From Heliocidaris tuberculata (taxonomy: Eukaryota; Echinodermata; Echinoidea; Camarodonta; Echinometridae): a stretch of DNA of 64,000 bases. The notes under the pieces are model-generated. The model was not told where the DNA came from. It searched no databases and saw only the letters and a list, made by a program, of their open reading frames with translations. The position numbers and the translations under genes were made by a program. The DNA is taken from contig CM046844.1 in the NCBI GenBank assembly GCA_025618425.1, positions 16,068,920 to 16,132,919 of the forward strand. The letters run 5' to 3'. This document shows, piece after piece, positions 1 through 11,529 of the stretch (positions are counted from its first letter, which is position 1; every line of letters starts with the position of its first letter).

Positions 1-2600
1 TTGATATAGCATATCTAAATATACTTTTCTGAACATGTTGCAATCGAACTCGATTATCTCTACAATCGATAAACCGACCAGGATTTTTTTAAAAAGTAAC
101 TCTTCAACACTGATAGATAATATTTTGCTAATGTTATCAATGAACACATGAACTCTGGTCTGTTATATAGCGAAATATGACAAAACCATCCATGCCATCA
201 AAAAGTCGCACAGTGTAATTTTCAGTTACAGCTCAAGAAAGGTAGTTTGGGTCGGCATGGTCAAAATTCAGTTTTGGGGTATTTCCTGAAAGAATATACT
301 TTTTTCGAGGTAGTTTAAAAATTCGGAATCAGCAAACAATCTATAAGTGGTATTTTTGACAGATTTTGGTAGACTTCTCTGGGTTCTGTTGTATCAGTTT
401 TCCATTTTTAATTACCCTTAATACTTGTCTTACTTTGATCTTCCATAACTTTAGAACAGAAAAAGCTCTTGTAATGATACTTGGCCGACCTAATGAGCAG
501 GATGTGCTTAGTTAGTATGCCAAGTTTTAGGATAGCTCGATAATCCCTTTATATGAATTTATATTGAGTTCTAATCCTCCTTTTGCCACCTTAGGACAAT
601 ACCTCGCGAGTCAGAGTGCGTCAATAGACCATGTTGACTGCAAAATTTAAATCCTTCTTTCTCACAAGTAAAATTCTGTGGGACTTGGCATTCTCCTCTT
701 CATTCAGTGGGTTCTGAACATCCAGTGCTAATGATTCATATAGCATTTTAAAGCTGAGAATATCCTCTTTCAGAATCAGACCTTAACTAAAAATTCATAT
801 ATGACGACTTTTTGATGGTTTTTTGGGTGCCTGAATGGTCACAATTACAGTCTCCGACACCCAAGAGACAACAACCAGCAAAAATACAAATCCTATAGAA
901 ATAAATCGACAATTATCAGGCTATCTCGGAAAATGTATTTTGCTAAGCAATTTGAAAAATGCGAATGGAAACGTGGTGTAGCTTCGTCTAATTCTTATAA
1001 CTAGACTGTTCTACATGAAGGGAAAACTATAACGTTCTAACGCACTCAAACTCCACAGTCACCTCGACGCTTTAATCAAATCACCACGAAGACGTAGACT
1101 TGTTATATGATCCAAATAATAAAGCCTTAGTGCATTTATTCTGGTTCACAAGCGTTCTCAAACGGCGAGCGATATAAAACAAGTGTCAATCAAAGTATGA
1201 AATGAAGACTATCAATCGAAGTGCATGAGTGTAACCTTAGTGTTACTGAAGTATGGAAGTGTATGTGTGTGTGTGTGGTTAGCTGAAACAAATAGATATG
1301 TAAACAGAAATTAATTATTACATTAATTCACATAATATCAATCGAATATGACTATTACTTGTCTTGTGAATATATCTCTGAATAAACTGATTAATCACTA
1401 TGAATACTGTTCTAAGTATTGGCATCATAACATAAAGTCATTTATACCTCGTTAAATTCCATTATATAGCATTCTTAAACTGTAATATATCGTTACACAT
1501 TATTTTGGATATAATACTAAGTGAGAAGAGTATTCTTCACATAAGCTCATATTAATCTAACTCAAACTTAACATACTAATTAAATGCATTGATAATTCAT
1601 AAAGTATTCATTATTACTCATGACCTAATCTACAGTTAATTTTCTTTGATTAAATGATAATCCATAAATAATCATTAGATACAACTAAACATGATATCAT
1701 ATAAACTAACACCTGTATAATAAAGTGCAACATAAACTAAGCAAACTCTCTAACTTTCCAGTAGCTGGTAAATTACACACTCTCTCTCTCTCTCATTGAA
1801 CTGTATACACACTGACTGGTCAGTGCAGACCACGTTACCATAGCAACGATCCTACTACACTAAAATTCCATGAAACCCTTTCTGCACCAATACCCGGAAA
1901 GTTAACCCAAGTCCCCCACACACCCTGGTACTGTACAGTACAGATTCCCTTTGTGTGGAGATGCGAGCACACTCCAGTGTGATGAGTCATAACTCCTTCT
2001 CGCTCTAACTTACTTTCCCTAACTTTTGACTATACAGTGTATTACATGCAATGAAACTACTGAAAGGATAATTTGTATATAATAATACAACATACATCAC
2101 GTACTCGAAATGATTAGTGTTTCTTCACTATTCTTGAACACATATGAAACTATAAAGATGATATTAATCTAGCAATAAACACCATTAAAGGCTTAATAGG
2201 TGTGCCATATATCTGATGCACACAGTCATACGGCACGGAAACATATATATATATTCCATGAGGAGATTTGGTATATTACCAGACAAATTTGCAATATTAT
2301 TATCTTCTTAGAGAAAGTCTCAACAGTTAAGACATGATGTAAGTAATCTTGAAGTTTTACAATAAAATGAATGACATATATAAACTCACCAACTGTTATA
2401 ATACCCCAACTGATGAATTTGTTGTAAGAGTTTCTTGAAGAGCAATCTGTTTCCAACTTTCTTTGTTTAAGCAATGAGCTCTCTTCTCAAGTACGCTGCC
2501 CACTCCTTGGGCTTGACCACAGAATATGCAAATCAGGGGTGCTGCTCCTAGCAGGGGTGTCACCCATATATTCTTAGAGTACATTTGTAAATGACATATT
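1..2600. other. No gene recognised
   Basis: AT-rich sequence with stop codons in every frame at short intervals. I see only a short GT run near 1262-1277 and a CT run near 1780-1795. No splice-bounded exon, inverted repeat or retroelement motif could be supported. Minus-strand open frames of 82 and 101 codons around 2226-2701 resemble nothing I know. Confidence 0.5.
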
Positions 2601-2609
2601 ATAATTATT

Positions 2610-4370
2610 GGTAGCCGCCGTAACACGTGGCATCTACATGGAAGGTGATCAATGAAGCCCTCAGAAAACAAAGGAATGTTTCTAATTGTCATATTAGCCA
2701 TAAATATGATACGTTAGTTGATCCTAAAGATATTGCCAATACGTGCTTTGTTGGCGTGGGACCTACTCAAGCCTCAAAAATTGACTCAAGTGGAGCAGAC
2801 TTTTTTCAATTTCTCAAAATTCCTTGTAACAACTCATTATTCTTTCGCCCCAAAAAACAATATTGAAATCCTGAGTATTATGCATTCTCTAAAAACAAGC
2901 TTTTCTAGTGGTCTTGATGAGATGAACCAGCATTTCTGTAAACATTTAATAGGAAGAATTTTAACCCCACTTGTGCATATCTTTAACCTTTCTCTGAGGA
3001 CAGGCGTTTTTTTCCGGTTCCATCGAAAATTGCGAAGGTAGTTCCAGTATATAAAGACTCTTCCTTAGTCTCAAACATTAACCCTGTTTCCATTCTTCCA
3101 ACTCTTTCTAAAGTAATAGGGCTTAATGGGCTTTACTGTTTTTAACAGAAAATGAATCACTGAATCAGGACCAATATGGTTTCAGGAAATACCGCTTCAC
3201 AGACTTGGCCCTAACATATTTATATGATAAAGTCTCAAATGCTTTAGCATCCCGCAAGCATGTTATAGATATATTTATGGATCCAAGTAAGGCATTTGAC
3301 ACTCTAGACCACCGAATTCTTTTACGCAAGCTGCATTTCTATGGAGTTAGAGGTGTTACTCTTAATGGTTCACTGATTATTTTTCAGACAGGAAGCAATA
3401 TGTATGTTACAAATCTGAAAAATCATCTTTATTGCCTATAACATGTGGAGTTCCATAAGGATCGATCCTAGGTCCACTGTTATTTCTATTGTACGTAAAT
3501 GATATGTCAAATTCTACTTCATTGTTGCAATTTATTCTTTTGGCAGATGATACCAACGTTTTTTGCTCCAACTCCGATTTCCAGTTCCTTCTAAGAATTA
3601 GAAATACTTAGCTACAAAAACTCTCTACATGGTTTAAAAGTAAAAAATATCTCAGAAGAAAATGAAGGCAACTGAAGAAAACTAATTTCATACACTTTCA
3701 GAGCAGGAGAAATAATAGTGATAATCTGCAAATAATTACAGATGGTGAATACTTGTGAAGAAGTAAATTAATAAGTTTCTTGGCACTATCATCAATTAAA
3801 ATCTGGGATGGAGTGATCATGTAAATTATATCTCGAAAAGAGTATCACGTACTGTTGGTTTATCGTATAAACTAAATCATTATGTGCCTTTGAATATTTT
3901 ATATATGCTATACAATACATTGATACTTCCATACATTTATTATTGCAATATGGGCAGACACAAATTTACATACTAATAAGATTCTTCTGTTACAAAAGAA
4001 AGCGATTCGCGTATGCACGAATGCTGCATATAGTGAACATTCTGAAAATTTATTTGCGAAATTGGATTCTCTCAAAGTAACTGAATCAACTTGTTACAAA
4101 AAGCGTTGTTTATGTTCCGTTTATATAATGATTTGCTGCCTTCTTATTTTTCACCATTATTCTGTTTAAATAAAGATATCCATACTTACCGTACAAGGAA
4201 AAATAAATATCACTTAAGTAATCCTAGAACCACAATGGCTATGAAATCTATTATATATAGACACTCCGGTCCAGACATCTGGAACTCTGAGAAATCAATG
4301 TTGCGGCTAAGCAAATACTGACTACCGTATTCATTGCATGTACTTACTTCGTACTTGTACTTTGTCTTAG
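2610..4370 (+). mobile_element. Decayed CR1/Jockey-like LINE, reverse transcriptase and C-terminal part
   Basis: This is a remnant of a non-LTR retrotransposon reverse transcriptase, broken by several stops and frameshifts. About 2627-2860 encodes the linker typical of these elements (VDPKDIAN, then GPTQASKI). About 2860-3041 encodes the fingers region (MHSLKTSFSSGLDEM, then a stretch ending KVVPVYKDS in another frame). About 3205-3420 holds motif A-like sequence (FMDPSKAFDTLDHRILL), and about 3540-3560 holds a degenerate Asp-Asp box (ADDT). The end, 4091-4321, has the usual C-terminal landmarks (YRTRKNKYHL and GPDIWNSE). The order of landmarks is what CR1/Jockey-group elements show, so I call the clade only to that level. 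It cannot encode an active protein. No target duplication was found. Confidence 0.8.
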
Positions 4371-4429
4371 TCCTTTCAATATTGTAAATAAACTGTCATA
4401 GCCAAAATACTGTTCTTATTTCGACCAAT

Positions 4430-5130
4430 AAGCCTTGCATCTGTGAAATCAGACTCTTACTTCAAAATACATGTCTCGATATCCTAACACTCAGTGAGAC
4501 AAACTTATGTGAACTTATCGATGACAATGAATTACAAATCTCTGGTTACACATTCTTGAGGCGAGGCCGGAATATATTTGGCGAAGGTGTTGATATGTAC
4601 ATTAAGAATAACCTAAACTTGATTTGATTTATTTGATTTAGTTATTTATCTTTATGATCCTTTTTTTCTTCAAACATATTTTACAAACTGAATTACAACA
4701 TATAATGAAAGGAAAGTCCACTTGAACTGTTCAATGAGAGTAAAATTTAAGTGATTGCTATTGAACTCAAATCAGTGAAACAAAAACCACTTGTATTGAT
4801 CTGTTGGTATTATCGACCTCCAAATTCACATTTTGAAATATTCAAATTGTTTGAGGATATTGTAGATCGCCTAGATGTATTGAATCTTGATTATACTATA
4901 CTGGGTGATAGGAAATGTGATACTATTAATCCAAACCAATCATGGTAAATCAACATAATGGAAAGATATAACTGTACCCAATATATTAACCAACCTACTA
5001 GAGTGATAGGAACAACATCTACAGCGGTTGATCTTATTTTTACAAAAGTTCTGTCCCAATTTTCTTCAAGCGGTATAAAAGAAATTTCATTCAATTTCAG
5101 TCATTCATGGCAACATGGTTATGAATGAGG
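4430..5130 (+). mobile_element. LINE endonuclease-domain remnant
   Basis: Three fragments read as an apurinic-type LINE endonuclease. ILTLSETNL and GYTFLRRGRN lie near 4480-4570. CWYYRPPNS and LDYTILGD lie at 4797-4912. TRVIGTTSTAVDLIF lies near 5000-5040, matching the end of the domain. The first two parts are separated by about 125 bp of unrelated sequence. The domain lies downstream of a reverse transcriptase remnant on the same strand, the reverse of the order inside one element, so it probably belongs to a second copy. It is a broken pseudogene. Confidence 0.7.
4620..4748 (-). mobile_element. Short insertion splitting the endonuclease remnant
   Basis: The endonuclease reading frame is lost here and resumes at about 4751. 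The left edge carries an ATTTG-type short repeat (TTTGATTTATTTGATTTAG). On the - strand this looks like the simple-repeat tail of a severely 5'-truncated LINE. The identity is an inference from the tail only. Confidence 0.4.
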
Positions 5131-5339
5131 TATAATTAGACGGAATATAAGTTGCTGTTTACTACAAAATGAATTTAAAGCGCATATATGTTATGACTTT
5201 TTAATTAGAAGCTACCAAAGTTGGGTATACTTTTTTCTGATACGCACTGTATAATGCATTTTAGAAATGGCCTAACTGAAGGCAAGGAAACATACTGGGG
5301 TGGGAATACTGGGCAAAAAACGTGGTTCATCTCCCCCCC

Positions 5340-5372
<33 letters not shown>

Positions 5373-7830
5373 CATCTGTTCTCATGCAATCCAAAGTGAC
5401 AGAGATATTGGATGACATCACCCTTTCTTGTTATATTTAGTGTTAGATATAAGCTACATTTGTCAGTATCATATATTATGCGGTCTTTTCCTATTAAAGC
5501 AACTGTAGCTCTTGGTGTGTGTGTTTTTTTTTTCAATTCACATATTAGAATCTTTCATATATTTTACTTTTTCACATACTTTGCCTTTCACATTGATCAG
5601 TGTGGAAATAACTAAATTATATATCGGGTCAATTTTGTTTTAGAGGATACAAACTATGAAATCCAGTATAAGAATGGGAAGGAAAAAAACATTCTTTTTT
5701 TAACTTACCTCCTGTTACACTATTAGCCATGAACCAAATAACGAAAGAAATGGACAACAAAGGTAAAATTCCCATTTTCGATACTGCCGTTGTCAAAATA
5801 AAAGTTGAATATATAAGACGTTCTTCTTGTTGTTAAGTTAATCCGTAAATACAGAGATTCTATAGAGTAATCCTGTTTCAAAAAAATTTCAAAAAGTTGG
5901 CGACGCACTCAGTGTTATGTTCTGTAGAATAAATCCAAGCTATAAAATCATCTTTAGAAAGCCTCCTACTCAATCCACAATATAAGACTATTGAAAATTG
6001 GTCTCTGGAAGACAATGACCTTTATAGTTCCTCGCTGGTCTGCGGATAGTATTTGTAAATGAACAAACTAGAAGTAATAACATCACAACGTTATGGTCGT
6101 TTTGATCCAGTTATGCCTGTACATGACCAGAAGCTCCTCCGACCGTTGCTAATTCGTATTTTGGCGTTGTACGTGCTGAGTCTTAGATGTTAATGATTGC
6201 ATTGTTTGTCGCAGATCCTGTTCTACCGGGAATGGACTTCAAACACCCTTAACCAAGTCATAGTTTATTAGTGATATAGGTTAAGGGATCATGGGGTGTG
6301 TATGGTACGTAGTTTACGCGCCCCTTTACCCCAAATCAAATGAAAAACGAAATAACGAAAAGAGTGGGAGAGACGGGAATAAATTGGAAGAGGTAAACAA
6401 CAACTAAAAAGGTGGGAGAAAATGATGCAATCTATTTTACACACCCTCACCGCTCGTGTGCCTTTCAGCCATTCACCTCAAAGACTACTACCCCTGCATG
6501 ATTGGACCAATTACTGCTACACCAGCAATAGTCGGGGTCTAGTGTCTTGTGTGGAGAGCGAGGACACGAAACGTCCTATATGGAGGGGGTATAGGGTCTG
6601 GGAAGGGGCATCAACTTCGATGTATCATATAAGGGGATTTTGAAATCTTCCTCTTCCTCCATTGATCGGTTTCTGCAGACATTAGATTGAGGGTCGTGTC
6701 CCCTCCTCCCTCTCCCGACGCATCTGCTTCGCCATTTGTCTCCCGTGGCAATGAAATGAGGTTTGATAAGGTTGTTTACACAGCAGGTGTGGACGGTAAT
6801 AAAGTTTACATGACATAAGAATAAACACGCTCTCGTTCTTAAATCAAACCTTGGGCTATTTTTTATTTATTTATTTATTTTTTTGTCAAGAGCGAAGACC
6901 GGACAAAATTGTTTGTTTGTTTGTTTGTTTTTATTTCCATAACAACATTAAAAGTTAAAATATACATGGTAATCAGAATATGTATGGCGGATAGCCCATT
7001 TCAGTTGCACTTACATAGTGCCACTGTTCTTCCATGGGGTCCTTTATCGTGGTATAATGAATTCTATTGTTATTTGATTTAAAACAAGATGAGTATTCAG
7101 TTAAGAAATATGGTATTTGCAGACCATCCGATTTAACCTGGATAGAAGATGAACTGAATAAAAAAGCAACATTTTATATGTGCCCTTCCCCTCTTCTACG
7201 TGAAGTTGCAGGTTGCATTAAACACTTCTTAGGAGAGCAGGTTTACTGTAACGTAAAACACAACACAGTTACTTTGGTTCTATAATTGTGGACAAAAGCA
7301 GTTGACAAGAAAGAAGAAGAAGAATGAGGAGGAGGAGGAAGAGGGGGAGGTCGATTAGAGACACTTGTACATTCGATTCTGTTCTATAAAGTGGGGTTCC
7401 CCCCCCCCCCCCTCTCTAAGGATCAGCACCCCGCTGAAAGATTAGAGTTATAGAAATTATAGTGATAATGATGAAATAACGGTAGTGACAGTACCAAAAT
7501 CACAATGAAAATTACAATTAAAATAATCCTAATGACTATAATATACGATGATATTAAAATCTGAAAATAAGAGTACAAATCAATTAATATAAGATGTTTT
7601 ATATATAAATATATGTATCTAATCATGAGACTCACTTCCCTTCTTCATGTTCTTCCCTTCCAATATTTTTCTTATATTTACATCTTTTAACCCTCCAAAA
7701 TAACTACCTATACTAAAAGTATAATAAGCGCTAGCTCCATTGTTGTTCGTTTAAAGTACACTCTGCGCCCTATAGCTGGGGTCGAACGCAGTTTTTGACC
7801 AAAAAAAAAACAAAAACAAAAAAACAACCA
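5131..7830. other. No gene recognised; simple repeats
   Basis: Holds an 18-nt C tract followed by a CT run (5333-5372), a TTTA run near 6866-6885, a GTTT run near 6909-6932, a purine-rich stretch near 7310-7350 and a 14-nt C tract (7399-7412). A 72-codon open frame at 7067-7285 resembles no family I recognise. No splice-supported exon was seen. Confidence 0.5.
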
Positions 7831-7833
7831 AGC

Positions 7834-7912
7834 TTAACCCGTTGACTACTGAATTCTCTAATTCGCATAGGCTTAAACAGGGACAACCCGGTTCCCGTAG
7901 GCAATGGGTTAA
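7834..7912. mobile_element. 71-bp TTAA-flanked MITE, piggyBac-like, copy 1
   Basis: A 71-bp unit bounded on both sides by TTAA, beginning CCCGTTGACTACTGAATTC and ending GTAGGCAATGGG. The first and last eleven bases including TTAA form an inverted repeat with one mismatch. A TTAA target with CCC...GGG ends is the hallmark of piggyBac transposons, so this is read as a minimal non-autonomous element. It is too short to encode anything. Confidence 0.65.
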
Positions 7913-10335
7913 GTAACTGCAGAATAGAACATAAATCGGCTGTCTCTGGTGGGAGAATGTCATATCATACATTAAATTGAAATCATCAACAGGATTTCAA
8001 AATACATGTTACGAACGTAATACTTTATTTTTACTTATTCAAAATGTTTACGTAGCACATGAATGTCTTATATTATCATGAGGTGATCATGTAAATCGAA
8101 TGCTCTTCTTTTTTTTTTTTTAATTTCAACTCCAACAGAACCCTTTGACCGTATTGAATAATTGTAAACATTAATATCATGTGTATTTAATGTTGTATGA
8201 GAACGAAATGTAATTATGCTTTAATTGCTTTTTAATAAGAATCTGAATCTCAAATAAAGGTTATTCAACTTCTGTTCTAAGGATATGTCTCCGGCACTCA
8301 ACAATACCACTGCTTATACCAAGGAGTTTTCCTTGCTTATACCGCTTCCGCCCTGTTTAAATGAATGAAGCTCAACCTTCAGAAGGCAAACCTGACCAGA
8401 AGCTACTGGGGTCAGACTGTTATCATGCAGTTTTGATGATGGAATAAGTATCTTACGAAGGCCACGGGCAAGATAAGTATTTACACAAGGTCAGAAATCA
8501 CCAGACCTTCTATGATTTGGGGTCCATATTATACAAACTTCCATATATTTCGTGGTTTTATTTTAAATAAACAAGTATATAACGGCGATAACCGTTAAGT
8601 AAAAAAAAAAAAAGATGATGGGTTTTCGCGAGTTGTTACGACATATTCCGCTTTCAACATTTCAGTTTTTCTGTTCTTTCGTTTGTTGGTTGGTTGGTCC
8701 AGGGAGGTGGAAGAGAGATTGGTCGGTTTGTTAGTTTGTTTGGGTTTGTGGCGAACAGTGCCTTAAGCAACACATTTAGAAATACATGATGGGAAACAGT
8801 ATGACTCAGTCCATTATCGCCATGGGAAAAATAAGTAATAGTAAAAACAGGGCACAAACATCAGGTCATAAATTACATTTACCTGTTACATCTACCTATT
8901 AAAATTTACCTTAGTAAACCGAATTGAGAAAAGAAACATCAATAAGCCACACAGGCTTAGGAGAAAAATAAACAATAACAATAAAAAAAAAGTGTGACTA
9001 CAATTTACGCCGTCCATGGAAGCTAAAAATAACACTGTGACTTGCATTTTACACGTACATGTATATTCCTCGAATGATGTGTCGCAACTATGCGGCATTG
9101 TTACATTACGTTGCAAACATAGCAATTTTATTAACATCGCAATAATACGGTGAAACTCGGCAAAATAAATGGCAAATAGACGTTGGGCAACTACCACAGT
9201 AACATCGTGAGGTTAGTAAAAAATAAAATCGCTACATTTGGACCGTTTAGTGTATATGGGCCTATGGGGAGACTGGGACATCAATCCAAGATGGGCCTAT
9301 CATTTGTCTGAAGTTGACATTGATGATTAGGAAAACTTCTTATTGACCATGTGTCACGCGGTTACAAAGCACCAAGGATTAGTTTTTCATAACAAGGTGT
9401 CGTGCCTATACTAATTACACGGTCTAATCAAACAGTCCCACCTACTCGTAATCGTGTTTACAACCCCTCCTGAATAGCTTTGAAGCTAAGTAGGTGGAGA
9501 TGTGTTTTCTATACAAAGGAGTTACCTGCGTTCAGATGATAATGATTAGGTGGAAATGTAATCAATATAATGCAATGAGGTGGAGGCAAGAAAGAGGACT
9601 AGGCAACAATACATTTTTCATTTATTCAATTCAAATATTGGTCAAACTATAAGGCAGGCGTACTTATAATTGAAAGGAAATAACATATAATTATATATAT
9701 TTCATATTATGTATTTTAATCTATATCATCATGACCATAAAGCCTAAGATGTTCTTGAAACTTCAAATTAACAAATTAGCCGTTACTGTTTTATGTTCTA
9801 CTTATGTAATAATACGTTCCGAGTTTGCCTTTCCACAAGGAACGCCATCCTACACTCCCAGCACGCTCACTCATACACACCCTCAACATCACACGTCTTG
9901 TGAGTATTTATATTTTATCATACGATGATCTTGTGTATTTTACAACACATAAAATTATTTTAAAGGATTTTTAAAAATATTGTACCGACATAATAAAGCT
10001 AAGGATATTACTGAAACACCGAATTCAATTTCGGTTCTCACGTGACTAATGTCAATAAACTTGACTTTTATTTCAATTTCTTATTTGAACAAATATTATT
10101 TTTTAATTTTTTTTTTTAGATTATCAATCCTGAAACCCAACCCAATCTATTTGGAATATATTTATTTTATCTACTCTCGGTTAAACAGTAAACTCTAACT
10201 AATTCTCGTAAGAAAAAAAAACTACACGAAGCATAATGTTAGCTCATAAAGTTTATTCAAACAACTAATTTTTCCTAGTCCCTTTGTTCTCAAATTTAAT
10301 TGAACATTTGGTGTGATCTCCTGGTGTAGCATGGG
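7913..10335. other. No gene recognised
   Basis: AT-rich sequence with short A or T homopolymers near 8107-8121 and 8601-8614. A 101-codon minus-strand frame at 8892-9197 and a 65-codon frame at 9731-9928 match nothing I know and have no splice context. No repeat boundaries were identified. Confidence 0.45.
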
Positions 10336-10850
10336 TGCATCCGCAGGGGCGTCGCTAGAGGGGGGTGTGGGGTGTCACAACCTCCTCCCCCTCAGAATTG
10401 CTGTCGGCGAATGCGCCACCTCTTTCAGCAAAATAAAAAAGAGGGGGGGAATGGAAGAGGGAAGAGGAAAGAGAAAAGGAAAAGGAGAAAAGAGAAAGGA
10501 GAAGGAAAAAAAAAAGAAAAGGGAAAGGGAAGGAAAACAAAAAGAGAAAGAAAAGAAGGAAAGTAAAGAAGGAAAATAAAAGAAGGAAAAAGTGCCAATT
10601 TTTTGGCTCACTCGCTCACAAAAACAATGGAAAGAATAATATTCGGGCACAATTCGTCAACCCCCCCTGCGAAAATAGGCCCGTATGAACATTTGCGATT
10701 TCCTTTGATTATTAGTTGTGAGGGGAGAGATTAAGGTGCAGAATTTTTGTCGGTAAATTTGGGTGTCACACCCTAAAAATTTGTCGGCAAATTTGGGTAT
10801 CACACCCCCCCCCCCCTTCAAAATGTTCTAGCGACACCCCTGTGCATCCG
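10336..10850. mobile_element. hAT-type MITE with 8-bp target duplication
   Basis: A 499-bp element (10344-10842) is flanked by the perfect 8-bp direct repeat TGCATCCG. The ends are an inverted repeat: CAGGGGCGTCGCTAGA on the left and TCTAGCGACACCCCTG on the right, with one mismatch in 16. Eight-base duplications and ends starting CAGGG are diagnostic of the hAT superfamily. Inside is a long A/G-rich block and a C tract near the right end. There is no transposase, so it is non-autonomous. Confidence 0.85.
10437..10592. repeat. Purine-rich AG tract inside the hAT MITE
   Basis: About 155 bp of almost pure purine on the + strand, built from GGAAAA/GAAAGG-like units. It produces overlapping artefactual open frames on both strands (Lys/Arg/Glu-rich one way, Phe/Ser/Leu-rich the other), which should not be taken as genes. 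Confidence 0.85.
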
Positions 10851-10977
10851 AGTATTTGCTCTTCTTTATAACTGTTTATCGAATGGCAAAAACTAAATAA
10901 AAAGGATGGAGAAAAGAAAGAGAGGAGGAAAGAGAGAAAAATGAGACATTAATTCCCCTGATATATTTATGGGAAAC

Positions 10978-11057
10978 TTAACCCGTTGACTACTGAATTC
11001 TCATATTCCCATAGGGTGAATACAGAGATCACCCGGTTCCCGTAAGCAATGGGTTAA
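10978..11057. mobile_element. 72-bp TTAA-flanked MITE, piggyBac-like, copy 2
   Basis: Same family as the copy at 7.8 kb: TTAA, then CCCGTTGACTACTGAATTC, ending GTAAGCAATGGG, then TTAA. It lies only about 130 bp beyond the hAT MITE. The interior differs from copy 1 at a few positions, so the two are independent insertions rather than a local duplication. Confidence 0.65.
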
Positions 11058-11379
11058 TCTTCACATATGTTTCATGATCACAAATTTAGCAAAAGCGTAA
11101 TTCCATATTTTGGATAGAAACGTATGAGAGAGTTCTTAATGTATGACATTAATACGTGACAACGTTCCAAATAGGAGATTACCCATATATCCACAACGAT
11201 CTTGGCTTTTGAACTTTCTTTTTCTTCCTCCAATGTCTCTGAAATATTTACTACTTTGTTTCTCTGATTTTTTTTTCTGCTATAACCCAAGACAACGTAG
11301 TATGAAAGATTAATTCGCTTTTATTCCATCATATGGCATGATCCTGCACATGTATGTAGAGCATTATTACAAAACATCA

Positions 11380-11517
11380 GGGGAGCGTTTCATGAAAGGA
11401 AGTTGTTGGATATTTTATCCGACAACTGTTATAAGCTATTGAAATCCCTGCATCTGATTGGCTGAGAGCAAATTTGTCGGATAAAATATCTGACAAGTCC
11501 TTTCATGAAACGCCCCC
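11380..11517. mobile_element. Palindromic MITE, GGGG-CGTTTCATGAAAGGA ends
   Basis: The left end GGGGAGCGTTTCATGAAAGG and right end CCTTTCATGAAACGCCCCC are inverted repeats. A second inverted pair lies inside (GGATATTTTATCCGACAA and TTGTCGGATAAAATATC). The centre carries CTGATTGGCTGAG, an inverted CCAAT-type core also found in other palindromic elements here. A C tract abuts the right end, and no target duplication was resolved. Confidence 0.6.
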
Positions 11518-11529
11518 CCCCCCCCCCCA

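Noticed and set aside
10313..10650. Lys/Arg/Glu-rich frame on + and Phe/Ser-rich frame on -
   Set aside because: Both are shadows of the purine-rich block inside the hAT MITE.
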